A stretch of 64,000 bases of DNA. It comes from a virus. The position numbers and the translations under genes are program-made. Below, in pieces: positions 51,604 to 59,981 of the stretch. Each line of letters opens with the position of its first letter. Within the stretch, counting starts at the first letter, position 1. A model generated the notes under the pieces. It was given only the letters and a program-made list of their open reading frames with translations, was not told the origin of the DNA and searched no databases. The stretch lies in IMG/VR virus record IMGVR_UViG_3300042304_001334, positions 1 to 64,000 of that record. One strand, given 5' to 3'.

Positions 51604-51696
51604 TTTAATATAGTACAAATAGTATTGACTATACCAATCAAATGTATAACAATAAATATTGTCAACTAATAACGGTTGATGCAACAAAAGAAAAAT

Positions 51697-51912
51697 ATGA
51701 AAAAGTATATCCTATTAGCACTAGCATCAGTATTGTCAGTTGTAGCCGCAGAAAAGAAAGAACGCCCGCCGCTGACTGATGAGCAAAAAGCAATCGTCGC
51801 AAAGTATGACACAAACAAGGATGGTAAATTGGACAAAGAAGAACGAGCAAAGATTACACCAGAAGATGCAGCAAAGTTGCCGCCTCCTGCCGCTGGTAAA
51901 AAGAAGCAATAA
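51697..51912 (+). CDS. Small secreted EF-hand protein
   Basis: A 71-residue protein. From the ATG at 51697 it starts MKKYILLALASVLSVVAAEK, a signal peptide with A-x-A-type cleavage. Then PPLTDEQKAIVAKYDTNKDG and KLDKEERAKITPEDA: an EF-hand loop D-x-N-x-D-G-x-L-x-x-x-E that should bind calcium. Such short DEQKAxxxKYDxNKDGKLDxEE proteins are common in Verrucomicrobia/Planctomycetes-type bacteria. It is followed by its own terminator and stands alone on the plus strand, like a moron gene taken from a host. Earlier in-frame starts (51676 TTG, 51679 ATG) would spoil the signal peptide. Confidence 0.75.
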   Translation: MKKYILLALASVLSVVAAEKKERPPLTDEQKAIVAKYDTNKDGKLDKEERAKITPEDAAKLPPPAAGKKKQ

Positions 51913-51935
51913 GTTCGTGAAGCAATAATTCACTT

Positions 51936-51969
51936 AAAAAAGAAGCCCCGAGAAATCGGGGCTTTTTTA
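51936..51969. terminator. Bidirectional intrinsic terminator
   Basis: Stem AAGCCCCGA / TCGGGGCTT with a GAAA tetraloop, A-run before and T-run after. It serves the plus-strand EF-hand gene and the convergent gene at 51974. Confidence 0.93.
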
Positions 51970-51973
51970 TTTC

Positions 51974-53719
51974 TTACTTTGAAAGTTTAGAAGCTATTCT
52001 TGCTATATCGCTATACACAGCATCATCATCTTTTTTGTATCTCGATGATATATCTTCAATATAAGGGTTTATGTCTGGATATATACCAAACTCAATTGCA
52101 TACGATAATATTTGTTTTGCCGCGTTTTCAATTTCTCGTTCATACCCATCGTTGTTCATGGCAATTTCTTTTACAGCCTTTGGAACGGTTGCATATCTAC
52201 CAAATAAGAAAATATAAGTCAGAACATCGGAAGGACCAAACCCACTAACTGCTCTATATGCATCCTTTAATGTGGCACCGGCTTCCAAAGTATCGTCAAT
52301 CAGCAATACATTTGCTCCTTTTATTTTCTTGATCAAGTCAATAGAGTACCCTTCCGCAACAGTGTAAAACATGCTATAATACATTCTATTGGTAGCACCG
52401 ACTTTTTTGATTTCAAATTCTTCTTCTCCGTGATTTTTTTTCTTAGACTCTAAATCTCGAATGACATATTCAAAATATGACAGATCTTTTTTTAGGCTCT
52501 TGGCTCGTTTGTACTGATGCCAAAATACGGGTGACAATTGTACGTTTTTCCATTTGTCTTTTTTCAAAAATCCTTCCAATACCACTGCATTTGGAACATA
52601 TCGTTTAACTTCATTTGCAACGACGTAATTTAATTTGCTTTTTGATCCAAAAGGAATGATTACACTTATCTTTGATGCATCATACACTTCGGAGTTGAAC
52701 AATCTTTCGACGGATATTTTAACCAAATTTCTTACAATCGATTTGCTGCCAGCACCGTGCTCTGGGTGCTTGACTGCATGGCGCAAATTTACAAGAGCAG
52801 TTTCCATATAATCATCGTCGCCGGCGTCTTTCATCGCCTGCACTGCTTTTGGCATGACCCTGAATGCAGCGTAAACTTTCATTCCATGTACTGTAAAAAA
52901 TTTACGTGCATCATCGTCGTCGGTAGGAACCAATCCAAATTCACCCTCATCTTCGTCGGCCATCCAAGTCACAGATTTTCCATCCGGCGAAGATATACCG
53001 TCGTCAATTTTCTCTAATTCATTCACGCTCATCTTTTTATCATAGTTCTTGGCTATATTGTCTTTGATTTTATCCAAATATCCATGAGCACGAATAATCT
53101 TGAATACTATATTTTCTTCACTCAATTCGCCGCCACTATCCAAACCAGATTGACGATACTTATAAAGCTTGTCCAACAGACTCTTTAGAGCAGTTTCATC
53201 ATGTTTTGACAATAGTGTTGTTATCTTCTTTTTGTATTCTTTATACTTCTTTTTTATAAGTTCTTTGTTGAAAGTTGGACTTTCTTTAACAGGTTCTTGA
53301 ATCCAATCATTTTTATATACACTATATGAACTGGCTGAAGTAGGTACATGTGCTGTGTCTTGAACATATATTTCAACATCATGACCTTTCATGGTAATAT
53401 TATGTTTGTTGTTCCAACCCACTTTTATAGCATCAAATAATGTTTGAGCATCATCTGCTGTCATATCTAAATCTTTAAAATCTGTGACAACATGCAAGTC
53501 AATGTCACTATAATCTGTCCAATTATAATTGGTGATGCTGCCAATGACAACAATATCATATATTTTTATATGTATATTATTTTCTTTCTTGAGATTGGCC
53601 ACAAAATCTTGCGCGATTTTTAATAATCCTTTGCGCACTATATCATCAAGTTTGGCACCATCTTCATTGATGTTCCAAAGTTTTGGACAAAGATTATTGC
53701 GATATAAAGGATATTTCAT
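51974..53719 (-). CDS. Nucleotidyltransferase-phosphoribosyltransferase fusion protein
   Basis: Start at 53719 (MKYPLYRNNLCPKLWNINED); the frame is open for 50 more codons but these overlap the HAD gene. A Pol-beta-type nucleotidyltransferase domain has VVIGSITNYNWTDYSDIDLH (G60-S61...D72-x-D74) and a third acidic strand GHDVEIYVQD. A helical region follows (~190-310). In the C-terminal third, ANVLLIDDTLEAGATLKDAY (about 469-488) is a PRPP-binding loop of phosphoribosyltransferases. The 581-residue combination is unusual. Possible roles include nucleotide salvage or modification of a host molecule; the reaction is unknown. Confidence 0.65.
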   Translation of the reverse strand: MKYPLYRNNLCPKLWNINEDGAKLDDIVRKGLLKIAQDFVANLKKENNIHIKIYDIVVIGSITNYNWTDYSDIDLHVVTDFKDLDMTADDAQTLFDAIKVGWNNKHNITMKGHDVEIYVQDTAHVPTSASSYSVYKNDWIQEPVKESPTFNKELIKKKYKEYKKKITTLLSKHDETALKSLLDKLYKYRQSGLDSGGELSEENIVFKIIRAHGYLDKIKDNIAKNYDKKMSVNELEKIDDGISSPDGKSVTWMADEDEGEFGLVPTDDDDARKFFTVHGMKVYAAFRVMPKAVQAMKDAGDDDYMETALVNLRHAVKHPEHGAGSKSIVRNLVKISVERLFNSEVYDASKISVIIPFGSKSKLNYVVANEVKRYVPNAVVLEGFLKKDKWKNVQLSPVFWHQYKRAKSLKKDLSYFEYVIRDLESKKKNHGEEEFEIKKVGATNRMYYSMFYTVAEGYSIDLIKKIKGANVLLIDDTLEAGATLKDAYRAVSGFGPSDVLTYIFLFGRYATVPKAVKEIAMNNDGYEREIENAAKQILSYAIEFGIYPDINPYIEDISSRYKKDDDAVYSDIARIASKLSK

Positions 53720-53789
53720 TTTTTTAAAGCCATAACGTCGGTGATATGAAACTGTTCTTTTATCAAAATAGATCTCAGTTTTAAATTGC

Positions 53790-54380
53790 TCATATTGAGA
53801 GTATATCTCTAATTTTTTGTATACTGCTCGCTGTGTCTGTGTGATGAATGGCAATGTTGCCAGACACATTTTCCCATGCTGTTATGTTATCCGGCCTGCC
53901 GTCTTCTACGTCACCGGGACCGGTGTCATCCAACAACACATTCATAACATTCGGAATTTTTGTAGCATAGTTTGATTTCAAATAACCAGAGGTTGCAATT
54001 CTTACCTCAACCGTTGAATCAATATATTTTCTTATCCAAGCTTCTTTTTGTTTTTTAACATTGGAACCTTGTCCCGCGCTTAGTATTATGGGCGTCGGAT
54101 TTTTAAAATTATCTTTTACAAAGTCCCACAAAATTTTTGCGTCTGGTAGAGGATCTAGATTCAACCAAAAATTTGGATTTTTTTCTACAACATCCCAAAA
54201 AGCATTTTTTCCATTTTTTTTAGAATATTCTTTTGGTGTCATTGTTGTTATTTTTTTGAACCCACCATCCAAATCAACGAGAACTCCGTCCATATCTACG
54301 TATAATTGAATTTTTAATGGATTTTCACCATCTTCTTTGGCCACCGCTTCTTTCAAGATATTCTTCAGTAATATATGCAT
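53790..54380 (-). CDS. HAD-family 5'(3')-deoxyribonucleotidase-like protein with targeting-like N-terminus
   Basis: A 196-residue protein. YVDMDGVLVDLDGGF (D29-x-D31) is HAD motif I of the nucleotidase group; PTPIILSAGQGSNVKKQKEA supplies motif II and the Lys; MNVLLDDTGPGDVEDGRPDN gives the acidic motif IV. The first ~18 residues (MHILLKNILKEAVAKEDGEN) precede the catalytic domain and contain L-K-E, like the putative capsid-targeting segments elsewhere. It would dephosphorylate nucleotides or another phosphorylated substrate; it sits beside the nucleotidyltransferase-PRTase gene. Confidence 0.75.
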   Translation of the reverse strand: MHILLKNILKEAVAKEDGENPLKIQLYVDMDGVLVDLDGGFKKITTMTPKEYSKKNGKNAFWDVVEKNPNFWLNLDPLPDAKILWDFVKDNFKNPTPIILSAGQGSNVKKQKEAWIRKYIDSTVEVRIATSGYLKSNYATKIPNVMNVLLDDTGPGDVEDGRPDNITAWENVSGNIAIHHTDTASSIQKIRDILSI

Positions 54381-54417
54381 ATCTTATAAATATATCAATA
54401 CTACTCAATATATCAAT

Positions 54418-54445
54418 AAAAAAACCCACCTTTCGGTGGGTTTTT
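54418..54445 (-). terminator. Intrinsic terminator after the tail sheath gene
   Basis: Stem AAAACCCACC / GGTGGGTTTT with TTTC loop; followed on the minus strand by a T-run. Same hairpin as at 3101-3128. Confidence 0.92.
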
Positions 54446-54467
54446 GAGTTTAATTTTTTATACTATA

Positions 54468-57400
54468 TTAGGCGCCAGGAAAAGTAGCACCCGTTGGTAG
54501 TACATTGAAATCAAGTACAATGAATTCCGCAGTGCGTGTTGGCTGGATGAATATTTGACCATACAATATACCACGATCAACTATATCTGGAGTATTGTTA
54601 CTATCATCCATAACTACTTTGAATGAATAGATACCGGAACGTTGTTGTACGCTCTCCAAGTATGGATTTACAATATTCAAGAAACGTTGGCGTGTCGTGC
54701 TGACGTTTTGTTCAAACACCAGATAGCGACTTGACGACGCAATGAACTTCTTCAATGCAATCAACAAACGACGTACATTGATGCGATCCAAAGCGGAAGG
54801 CTGACGTTGCAGTGTCTTTTGACCCCACGCCACAACACCTTGTCCTGGAAACGCAGCAATTGGATTGATGCGACCTTCATATAGAGTATCGCGTTCGGTG
54901 TGAGACAATCTGTCAGCCACCGATATGGCAGTTGCAATACCGCCACGGTTTAGACCGGCAGGAGCAAACCATTCAGCCGCTACCTTGTCGTTTGAAGCAT
55001 ATACACCCATCATAACAACCGACGGAGGAACTGTCATTATCTTGTTGCTGTTTGATTCGCTGATCTTGACCCAAGGATAATACGATGCTGCATAATTTGT
55101 ATCAAATTCACCGGCCAAATCAACAACATTTTGAATAGCAGCCGCACCAGCTGTTTGATTTGGTGCAATGTCCATGATATAAAACGCATCACCACGGCGT
55201 TCACATACATCAACGATTGATGTTGCGACGTATGAATGATCGTCATAATTGATACCAGGTGCAACCACGAGATTGAAATCAAACTCGTCGGCATTGCTCA
55301 ATGCAGAAATAGCTTGTCTATACGCATAAGTCCCACGACTTGTTGATGTAGAACAATCTAGTCCTTGTTGATTTGTTGGAAGAATATCATCTCCGATAAG
55401 AATTGGCATTGATGGAGATTGACCATCAAATCCACCTTGGAAACCAAGAATGAAACGACGTTTCTTAACATTCAAGGATTCTTGGGAAGCAACATATAGT
55501 GGAGATATTCCGCAGTCATTTTCCAGATCAAATGCTACATTTGAATTAACAGATGCGCCTTGTGGAACTGGTGCGAAATATTGCTTGTTGTCAAGTTCAG
55601 GTCCAACCGACGATCCGTTTGGATATAATCCCGCTAATTCTGCATCTGCTTGACCAGGTGCTGGATTAAATACCACACCTGATGCATAACGACCAACTTG
55701 TAGGGTATATACAGATGCACTACAATATTGCATTGCTGCTAATTTACCAAGACGAGCATAATCTCCACCGATTGGTGATGTATATGGACCAAATCCAAAT
55801 GGAATTGAACCGACTGGCCATGGTGATGTTGCTGTTTCAACGCGAATATATTTACTCTTTTGTGGAAAAGTTCCATTTTCAATTATTTTACCATTGAAGT
55901 CTATATAGTTGTATGTATCACCAATTCGACGAGCAATAAAGTTTGGACTGTCTGGATCAATATTCAAATTATCGTAACGTTCTAAATAATTTGGTTTTAG
56001 ATCAGTATCTCCATAGCCACGTAACCCAAGAGTAAATGATCCGTACTTTGTGCCTGATATTGATCCTGGACTGCGAACATTGCTGATTTCAACTTTATAC
56101 ATCAAGTTTGATGTGGTACCATCGCTCAAAGTATGAACCTTGAATAGATCATAAGCCTGCGCGTCAGCTGTGTTATATCCAGCGATTGCCTGCGAACGAA
56201 TATAAGGAGTATATGCGTTTGTTAGGTCATATGTTGATGTTCCATCGGCTGGTAATATACCATCTTGGAAATCCATAGCATCGCGGAAACTAACAGAAAT
56301 CTTCCAACTTCCAGATTCCAACATTTCGGTTATTATTTGCTTTGTTTTGTGTTTGAAGTTTACATATGTATACGCCGCTTCTTTCTTTTGAAGAGCAGCT
56401 ACTGGATAGTATCCAGCCACTGGATCTGTACCAAATACATTTGTGATATACTTGTTGGAATTTTCATCAAGCGAGAACTGATATGTTCCATATGATGAAC
56501 TTGCGGTGTTTCCTTCGGTATCTGTGTAAATGGTATTCAGGTCCAATGAAAAATCAGCAGTAATTGATTCTGCGGACGATGTGTGTAACAAAGAACCGCT
56601 GAATCCGTATAAGTTTTGTCCTGTATCATATGCTGTGTTGGCAAGAACTGCAAGAAGAACGCTGTCGCTTCCAGTTGCATATGAAGAGCTTTCACAACCA
56701 TCTTCAGTCAAACCAACGCCCGGTTGAAATCCATTTGGATTAAACGGACCATATGAACCAGTTAGAATTCCGGAAATTTCCAGAACAAAATCACAAGCTC
56801 CGTTTACTCTGGAAATTGTCAATTCAGACAGTCTTGTATTATTCCAAGGAGACGATCCACTGACAAGGAACGGAGTATTATTGATAGACGCAGTTGCGCG
56901 GAAATAATCCAAACATCCGTCAGAACCAGTCACCGCACCATAAAGATTTGTTGATGAACTTAAAAACGTTCTGAGTTGAAGTGTTCCGATAACATTTGAT
57001 TCATTCATATAATATCCACTTTCAAATGTTGCATTTACGCTTCCTGTGATATTAAATTGACTATTAACAACAGAATTTGGATAAATTGTACCGGACAACA
57101 ACGATCCAGAAACAATTGAATTCTCTTGAAAACGAGAATATTGTCCAGCAATTGCAGTGACAAACAATGCTTTTTTCTGTTCGTAGCCAGACAATCCACC
57201 GACGCGAACGACGGTGACTTGACCTTGCTGACGAATATATTGTTGTGCAGTAATTGGACCATACAATGTACCATCGGTATCGCCGAAGATATTAGCTAAG
57301 TCCGCCTCGCTGGTAACTACGGTTGGTGAAAACCCCGGTCCTTTTGGGAACGGGGCGACTACCACGCCGCCGATTGCTGCCACACCCTGTGCAAGAAACG

Positions 57401-57482
57401 ATTGATCAATTTCTCTGGTGAATACACCAGGTGAAACGATACGTTCTGAAGGGCTATAATTTCCATTTTGTTCGATTGCCAT
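54468..57482 (-). CDS. 18: Tail sheath protein (T4 gp18-like)
   Basis: A 1004-residue protein. The N-terminus has the sheath signature SPGVFTREIDQSFLAQGVAA, GGVVVAPFPKGPGFSP. The C-terminal ~350 residues show the conserved core: RGTYAYRQAISALSNADEFD, FNLVVAPGINYDDHSY, ERRGDAFYIMDIAPNQT, VAAEWFAPAGLNRGGIA, NPIAAFPGQGVVAWGQKTLQ, and LIALKKFIASSSRYLVFEQN. It polymerises around the tail tube and contracts on infection. It is much longer than T4 gp18 (659); the extra length is a Ser/Thr/Gly-rich, variable insertion between ~120 and ~520, probably exposed outer domains. AGGAG occurs 14 nt before the ATG, one of the few Shine-Dalgarno-like sites here. Confidence 0.94.
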   Translation of the reverse strand: MAIEQNGNYSPSERIVSPGVFTREIDQSFLAQGVAAIGGVVVAPFPKGPGFSPTVVTSEADLANIFGDTDGTLYGPITAQQYIRQQGQVTVVRVGGLSGYEQKKALFVTAIAGQYSRFQENSIVSGSLLSGTIYPNSVVNSQFNITGSVNATFESGYYMNESNVIGTLQLRTFLSSSTNLYGAVTGSDGCLDYFRATASINNTPFLVSGSSPWNNTRLSELTISRVNGACDFVLEISGILTGSYGPFNPNGFQPGVGLTEDGCESSSYATGSDSVLLAVLANTAYDTGQNLYGFSGSLLHTSSAESITADFSLDLNTIYTDTEGNTASSSYGTYQFSLDENSNKYITNVFGTDPVAGYYPVAALQKKEAAYTYVNFKHKTKQIITEMLESGSWKISVSFRDAMDFQDGILPADGTSTYDLTNAYTPYIRSQAIAGYNTADAQAYDLFKVHTLSDGTTSNLMYKVEISNVRSPGSISGTKYGSFTLGLRGYGDTDLKPNYLERYDNLNIDPDSPNFIARRIGDTYNYIDFNGKIIENGTFPQKSKYIRVETATSPWPVGSIPFGFGPYTSPIGGDYARLGKLAAMQYCSASVYTLQVGRYASGVVFNPAPGQADAELAGLYPNGSSVGPELDNKQYFAPVPQGASVNSNVAFDLENDCGISPLYVASQESLNVKKRRFILGFQGGFDGQSPSMPILIGDDILPTNQQGLDCSTSTSRGTYAYRQAISALSNADEFDFNLVVAPGINYDDHSYVATSIVDVCERRGDAFYIMDIAPNQTAGAAAIQNVVDLAGEFDTNYAASYYPWVKISESNSNKIMTVPPSVVMMGVYASNDKVAAEWFAPAGLNRGGIATAISVADRLSHTERDTLYEGRINPIAAFPGQGVVAWGQKTLQRQPSALDRINVRRLLIALKKFIASSSRYLVFEQNVSTTRQRFLNIVNPYLESVQQRSGIYSFKVVMDDSNNTPDIVDRGILYGQIFIQPTRTAEFIVLDFNVLPTGATFPGA

Positions 57483-57546
57483 ATATTAATTTTTTACTCC
57501 TGTATAAAAGTTGCAAATATAAATATGACCGGAGAAATTGAAACAA

Positions 57547-57575
57547 TAAAAAATCCTCCAAATTAATGGAGGATT
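57547..57575 (-). terminator. Intrinsic terminator after 57602-57985
   Basis: Stem AATCCTCCA / TGGAGGATT, 6-nt loop, then a T-run on the minus strand. It isolates the sheath gene from upstream transcription. Confidence 0.88.
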
Positions 57576-57601
57576 ATAGTATTATAGTATTTTTACAAAT
57601 A

Positions 57602-57985
57602 TCAACGTTTTGGAGTAAATATGCCTGTATTAACATCAAAAGTGCCTTCTCCATACTTGGCAACAATCTTGTCCAAAAATAATTTTTCTTGTGCCTCAAT
57701 GGCAGTCAATCTTTCTAATGTTCGTTTTTCGTTCTTGTTTATTTCGCGCTTTTGCATTTCAACTTGACCAAGTGCAATGGTCAATTGATCATATACTTCA
57801 CGAATATTATTCATTTCAGACAGTTCGTTTTGATCAAATACGACAGGTCCAAGATTTTGAGAAGGAATATTAAAATTTGGAATATTTTGATTGGCGGCGC
57901 TTTGAGGAAATTGCATTCCTGTGTTGGGCTGCGATGGCATTCCAAAATTTGATTGAGGTGCTTGAGCTGGTTGATTTAGTTCCAT
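57602..57985 (-). CDS. Small coiled-coil phage protein
   Basis: A 127-residue protein with a Gln/Asn/Pro-rich, probably unstructured start (PAQAPQSNFGMPSQPNTGMQ), then a coiled coil (ELSEMNNIREVYDQLTIALG, EMQKREINKNEKRTLERLTA) and a short end (GEGTFDVNTGIFTPKR). I recall similar small proteins near tail sheath or head genes of T4-like marine phages. No enzymatic motif; a structural or assembly helper is likely. Confidence 0.65.
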   Translation of the reverse strand: MELNQPAQAPQSNFGMPSQPNTGMQFPQSAANQNIPNFNIPSQNLGPVVFDQNELSEMNNIREVYDQLTIALGQVEMQKREINKNEKRTLERLTAIEAQEKLFLDKIVAKYGEGTFDVNTGIFTPKR

Positions 57986-58065
57986 ATAGTTTTATAACAT
58001 TTATTGTTGAATTGTTTCATTCATATATATGGATTAAAAATTGTAAAATGTTGTTATAATAACTA

Positions 58066-59337
58066 TCACACACTTAAATTGTGTTTATTTATATATTCGA
58101 TCATGTATTTTTTCTTGGCGACTGGACCCGGACCAAATCCAGCAAAGTGGATAACAACGGAATTTTCATCATGAAATTTATATTCCGTAGAAATATTAAC
58201 ATTATTCCAAAAATCTGATGGAGGAGGTTTAGTAAAATTACTCTTAGAAGCTCCAGAAACTATCAATCTTTTTTGTTTCAATTCGGAAGTTAATTTATGA
58301 TTGTAAAATCTTGCCGCACCAGAAGAGTCACTTGTTTCGTCAGTCTCACCCGTGCCAGACGATCCACTTGTTCCCGCTGTGCCGTCTGGGTCTCCGAAGA
58401 AATCGAAAAAATTAAAATTTCTACGTTCTCCCTTCCAATAAATTCCTACGACACATATTAATTTGTTGACACCGTCACTTGAAAGAAGCTTTACAAGATC
58501 GCGAAATACAAAATAATAATTCATAAACGATTGTTCGTAAAAATATGGACCTGGCCAAGCACTTGCAAGCCATCTAACGTTGTCAAAATGCATACGCATT
58601 TTTAACGAATTTATCATAAAAAACTGACCAGCATTAAACGGCATAATTTTGGAGCGATTGCTGTAAAAAAAATTCGCATCTTTATCCGAAATATGCATTA
58701 TTCCAAAAGGAATAAGTGTAAGAGTTTGCATTCTTGTAAATTCGGAACGTGACACATAAAGAGTGTTTGATGCAAATTGCTGATTGAATATTTTGTTCAA
58801 GTCCATAACACATAAAGAATCAATGTCCAAAAACAAAATTTTTCTATACTGATTTATATTTTCGTAATCAAAAATATTTAATTTTTTCATCGACGCATCC
58901 GGACCATCCTCGACAGGTGGTAAAATCATATAATTTACATTGAAAAATGAAAGAACCGACAAAGAAGATATTTTTTCTTTTGTCTCGGAGTCCGTTATTA
59001 ACAATAAATCAAAGTCAATCAATTGCGTGTTTGATACTATGCTATTCAAACACATGTTTAATATGTCGATATAGTCGTCGTTCAAAAATGCCGAAAAGTA
59101 TAAAAGATTTTTTTTTCCATAAATTTCGTCGGTTATTGATTCTGCGAGTTCATATCTCTTGTTCAAATGCTCAACGATAAGATCTTTATCACATTCTATA
59201 TTTTTGTATAAACAAGATTTATTTACTCTGACAGTATTTTTTAAATTTTCTAATAAACTCAAATTGTAGGTGCTTGTAGAACACCCTCGCAACTTTATGT
59301 TGTTTATTATAACCGTTTTTTGATTTGAATCTATCAT
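58066..59337 (-). CDS. Glycosyltransferase, GT8-like, with low-complexity insert
   Basis: A 423-residue protein. NLLYFSAFLNDDYIDILNMC begins the GT-A domain, RKILFLDIDSLCVMDL near 190 has the D-x-D metal motif, and PFNAGQFFMINSLKMRMHFD and WPGPYFYEQSFMNYYF follow as in GT8-like enzymes. About residues 315-345 contain a Gly/Ser/Thr-rich insert (GTAGTSGSSGTGETDETSDS), of the type usually seen in phage fibres. The C-terminus has SVVIHFAGFGPGP (metal-binding His). It is a paralogue of the gene at 59959, with the sulfotransferase between them. Confidence 0.82.
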   Translation of the reverse strand: MIDSNQKTVIINNIKLRGCSTSTYNLSLLENLKNTVRVNKSCLYKNIECDKDLIVEHLNKRYELAESITDEIYGKKNLLYFSAFLNDDYIDILNMCLNSIVSNTQLIDFDLLLITDSETKEKISSLSVLSFFNVNYMILPPVEDGPDASMKKLNIFDYENINQYRKILFLDIDSLCVMDLNKIFNQQFASNTLYVSRSEFTRMQTLTLIPFGIMHISDKDANFFYSNRSKIMPFNAGQFFMINSLKMRMHFDNVRWLASAWPGPYFYEQSFMNYYFVFRDLVKLLSSDGVNKLICVVGIYWKGERRNFNFFDFFGDPDGTAGTSGSSGTGETDETSDSSGAARFYNHKLTSELKQKRLIVSGASKSNFTKPPPSDFWNNVNISTEYKFHDENSVVIHFAGFGPGPVAKKKYMIEYINKHNLSV

Positions 59338-59342
59338 ATGCT

Positions 59343-59981
59343 CTATAATTCCGAGCTATAGCCAAAATTATCAAAGTCTTCTTTATAAAAGTTATATATT
59401 GTATTTTTTGTTTCTGGTGTGAAAAAATCTTGATATGGAGTAGCATCCGAACTTTTGTTTGACCATAAATAATTTTTATACTCAACCGATGTTTTACTTG
59501 TGAGCATTTCCCAACAAGGAGTCATATTTTCAAACTTGAAGATTTCAATATTCGACGCAATTGCACCAGATTCATTTTTTAAAAATATAGATTGCGTTTC
59601 TAAGTGCCCATCAAACATTTTAATTCTTTTGGTTACATCTGTGTTTAATTTTTCAATAAAAGATTCAAATGTACCGGGATCATGTTCCGGTTTTTTTGTT
59701 TTTAAAAACAAATTTTTTCTGTATTTATATTCCGACACAAATCTTGAATATGGATTTCTTACAACGGAGAATGTGTAAAAATTTTCCCAATTTATAGCCA
59801 ACTCACTTTTCAATTCACAATATGTAAAATGTTGTGGAGTTTTGAGTTGCCCCGTTTTCAATCTTGATTTAAAATCATAATATTCTTGTGGAGTGCATGT
59901 ACCCAACATTTTTTCAATTGTTGTACCCGCACATTTTGGAATATGAATGAATACTGTTTTATATGTGTAACTTATAGGCAT
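59343..59981 (-). CDS. Sulfotransferase family 2-like protein
   Basis: A 212-residue protein. KTVFIHIPKCAGTTIEKML (residues 8-26) is the 5'-phosphosulfate-binding loop of carbohydrate sulfotransferases (IPKCAGTT), and FSVVRNPYSRFVSEYKYRK near 72-90 is the 3'-phosphate (PAPS) binding motif. It would move sulfate from PAPS to a sugar, here most simply the product of the flanking glycosyltransferases. It overlaps the upstream glycosyltransferase by 23 nt and ends 5 nt before the next. No PAPS synthesis gene is present in the window, so the donor must come from the host. Confidence 0.88.
   Translation of the reverse strand: MPISYTYKTVFIHIPKCAGTTIEKMLGTCTPQEYYDFKSRLKTGQLKTPQHFTYCELKSELAINWENFYTFSVVRNPYSRFVSEYKYRKNLFLKTKKPEHDPGTFESFIEKLNTDVTKRIKMFDGHLETQSIFLKNESGAIASNIEIFKFENMTPCWEMLTSKTSVEYKNYLWSNKSSDATPYQDFFTPETKNTIYNFYKEDFDNFGYSSEL

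Noticed and set aside
51974-53719. NAD-rebuilding (NARP2-like) assignment for the nucleotidyltransferase-PRTase fusion
   Set aside because: The nucleotidyltransferase is of the Pol-beta (GS...DxD) type, not the HxGH type of NMN adenylyltransferases, so the known pathway does not fit.
51045-54392. TATAAATA matches as T4-like late promoters
   Set aside because: The match at 54385-54392 points away from any gene on its strand, and in such AT-rich DNA chance matches are expected. The one at 51045 suits the 51127 gene but stands alone, so I note it there only.
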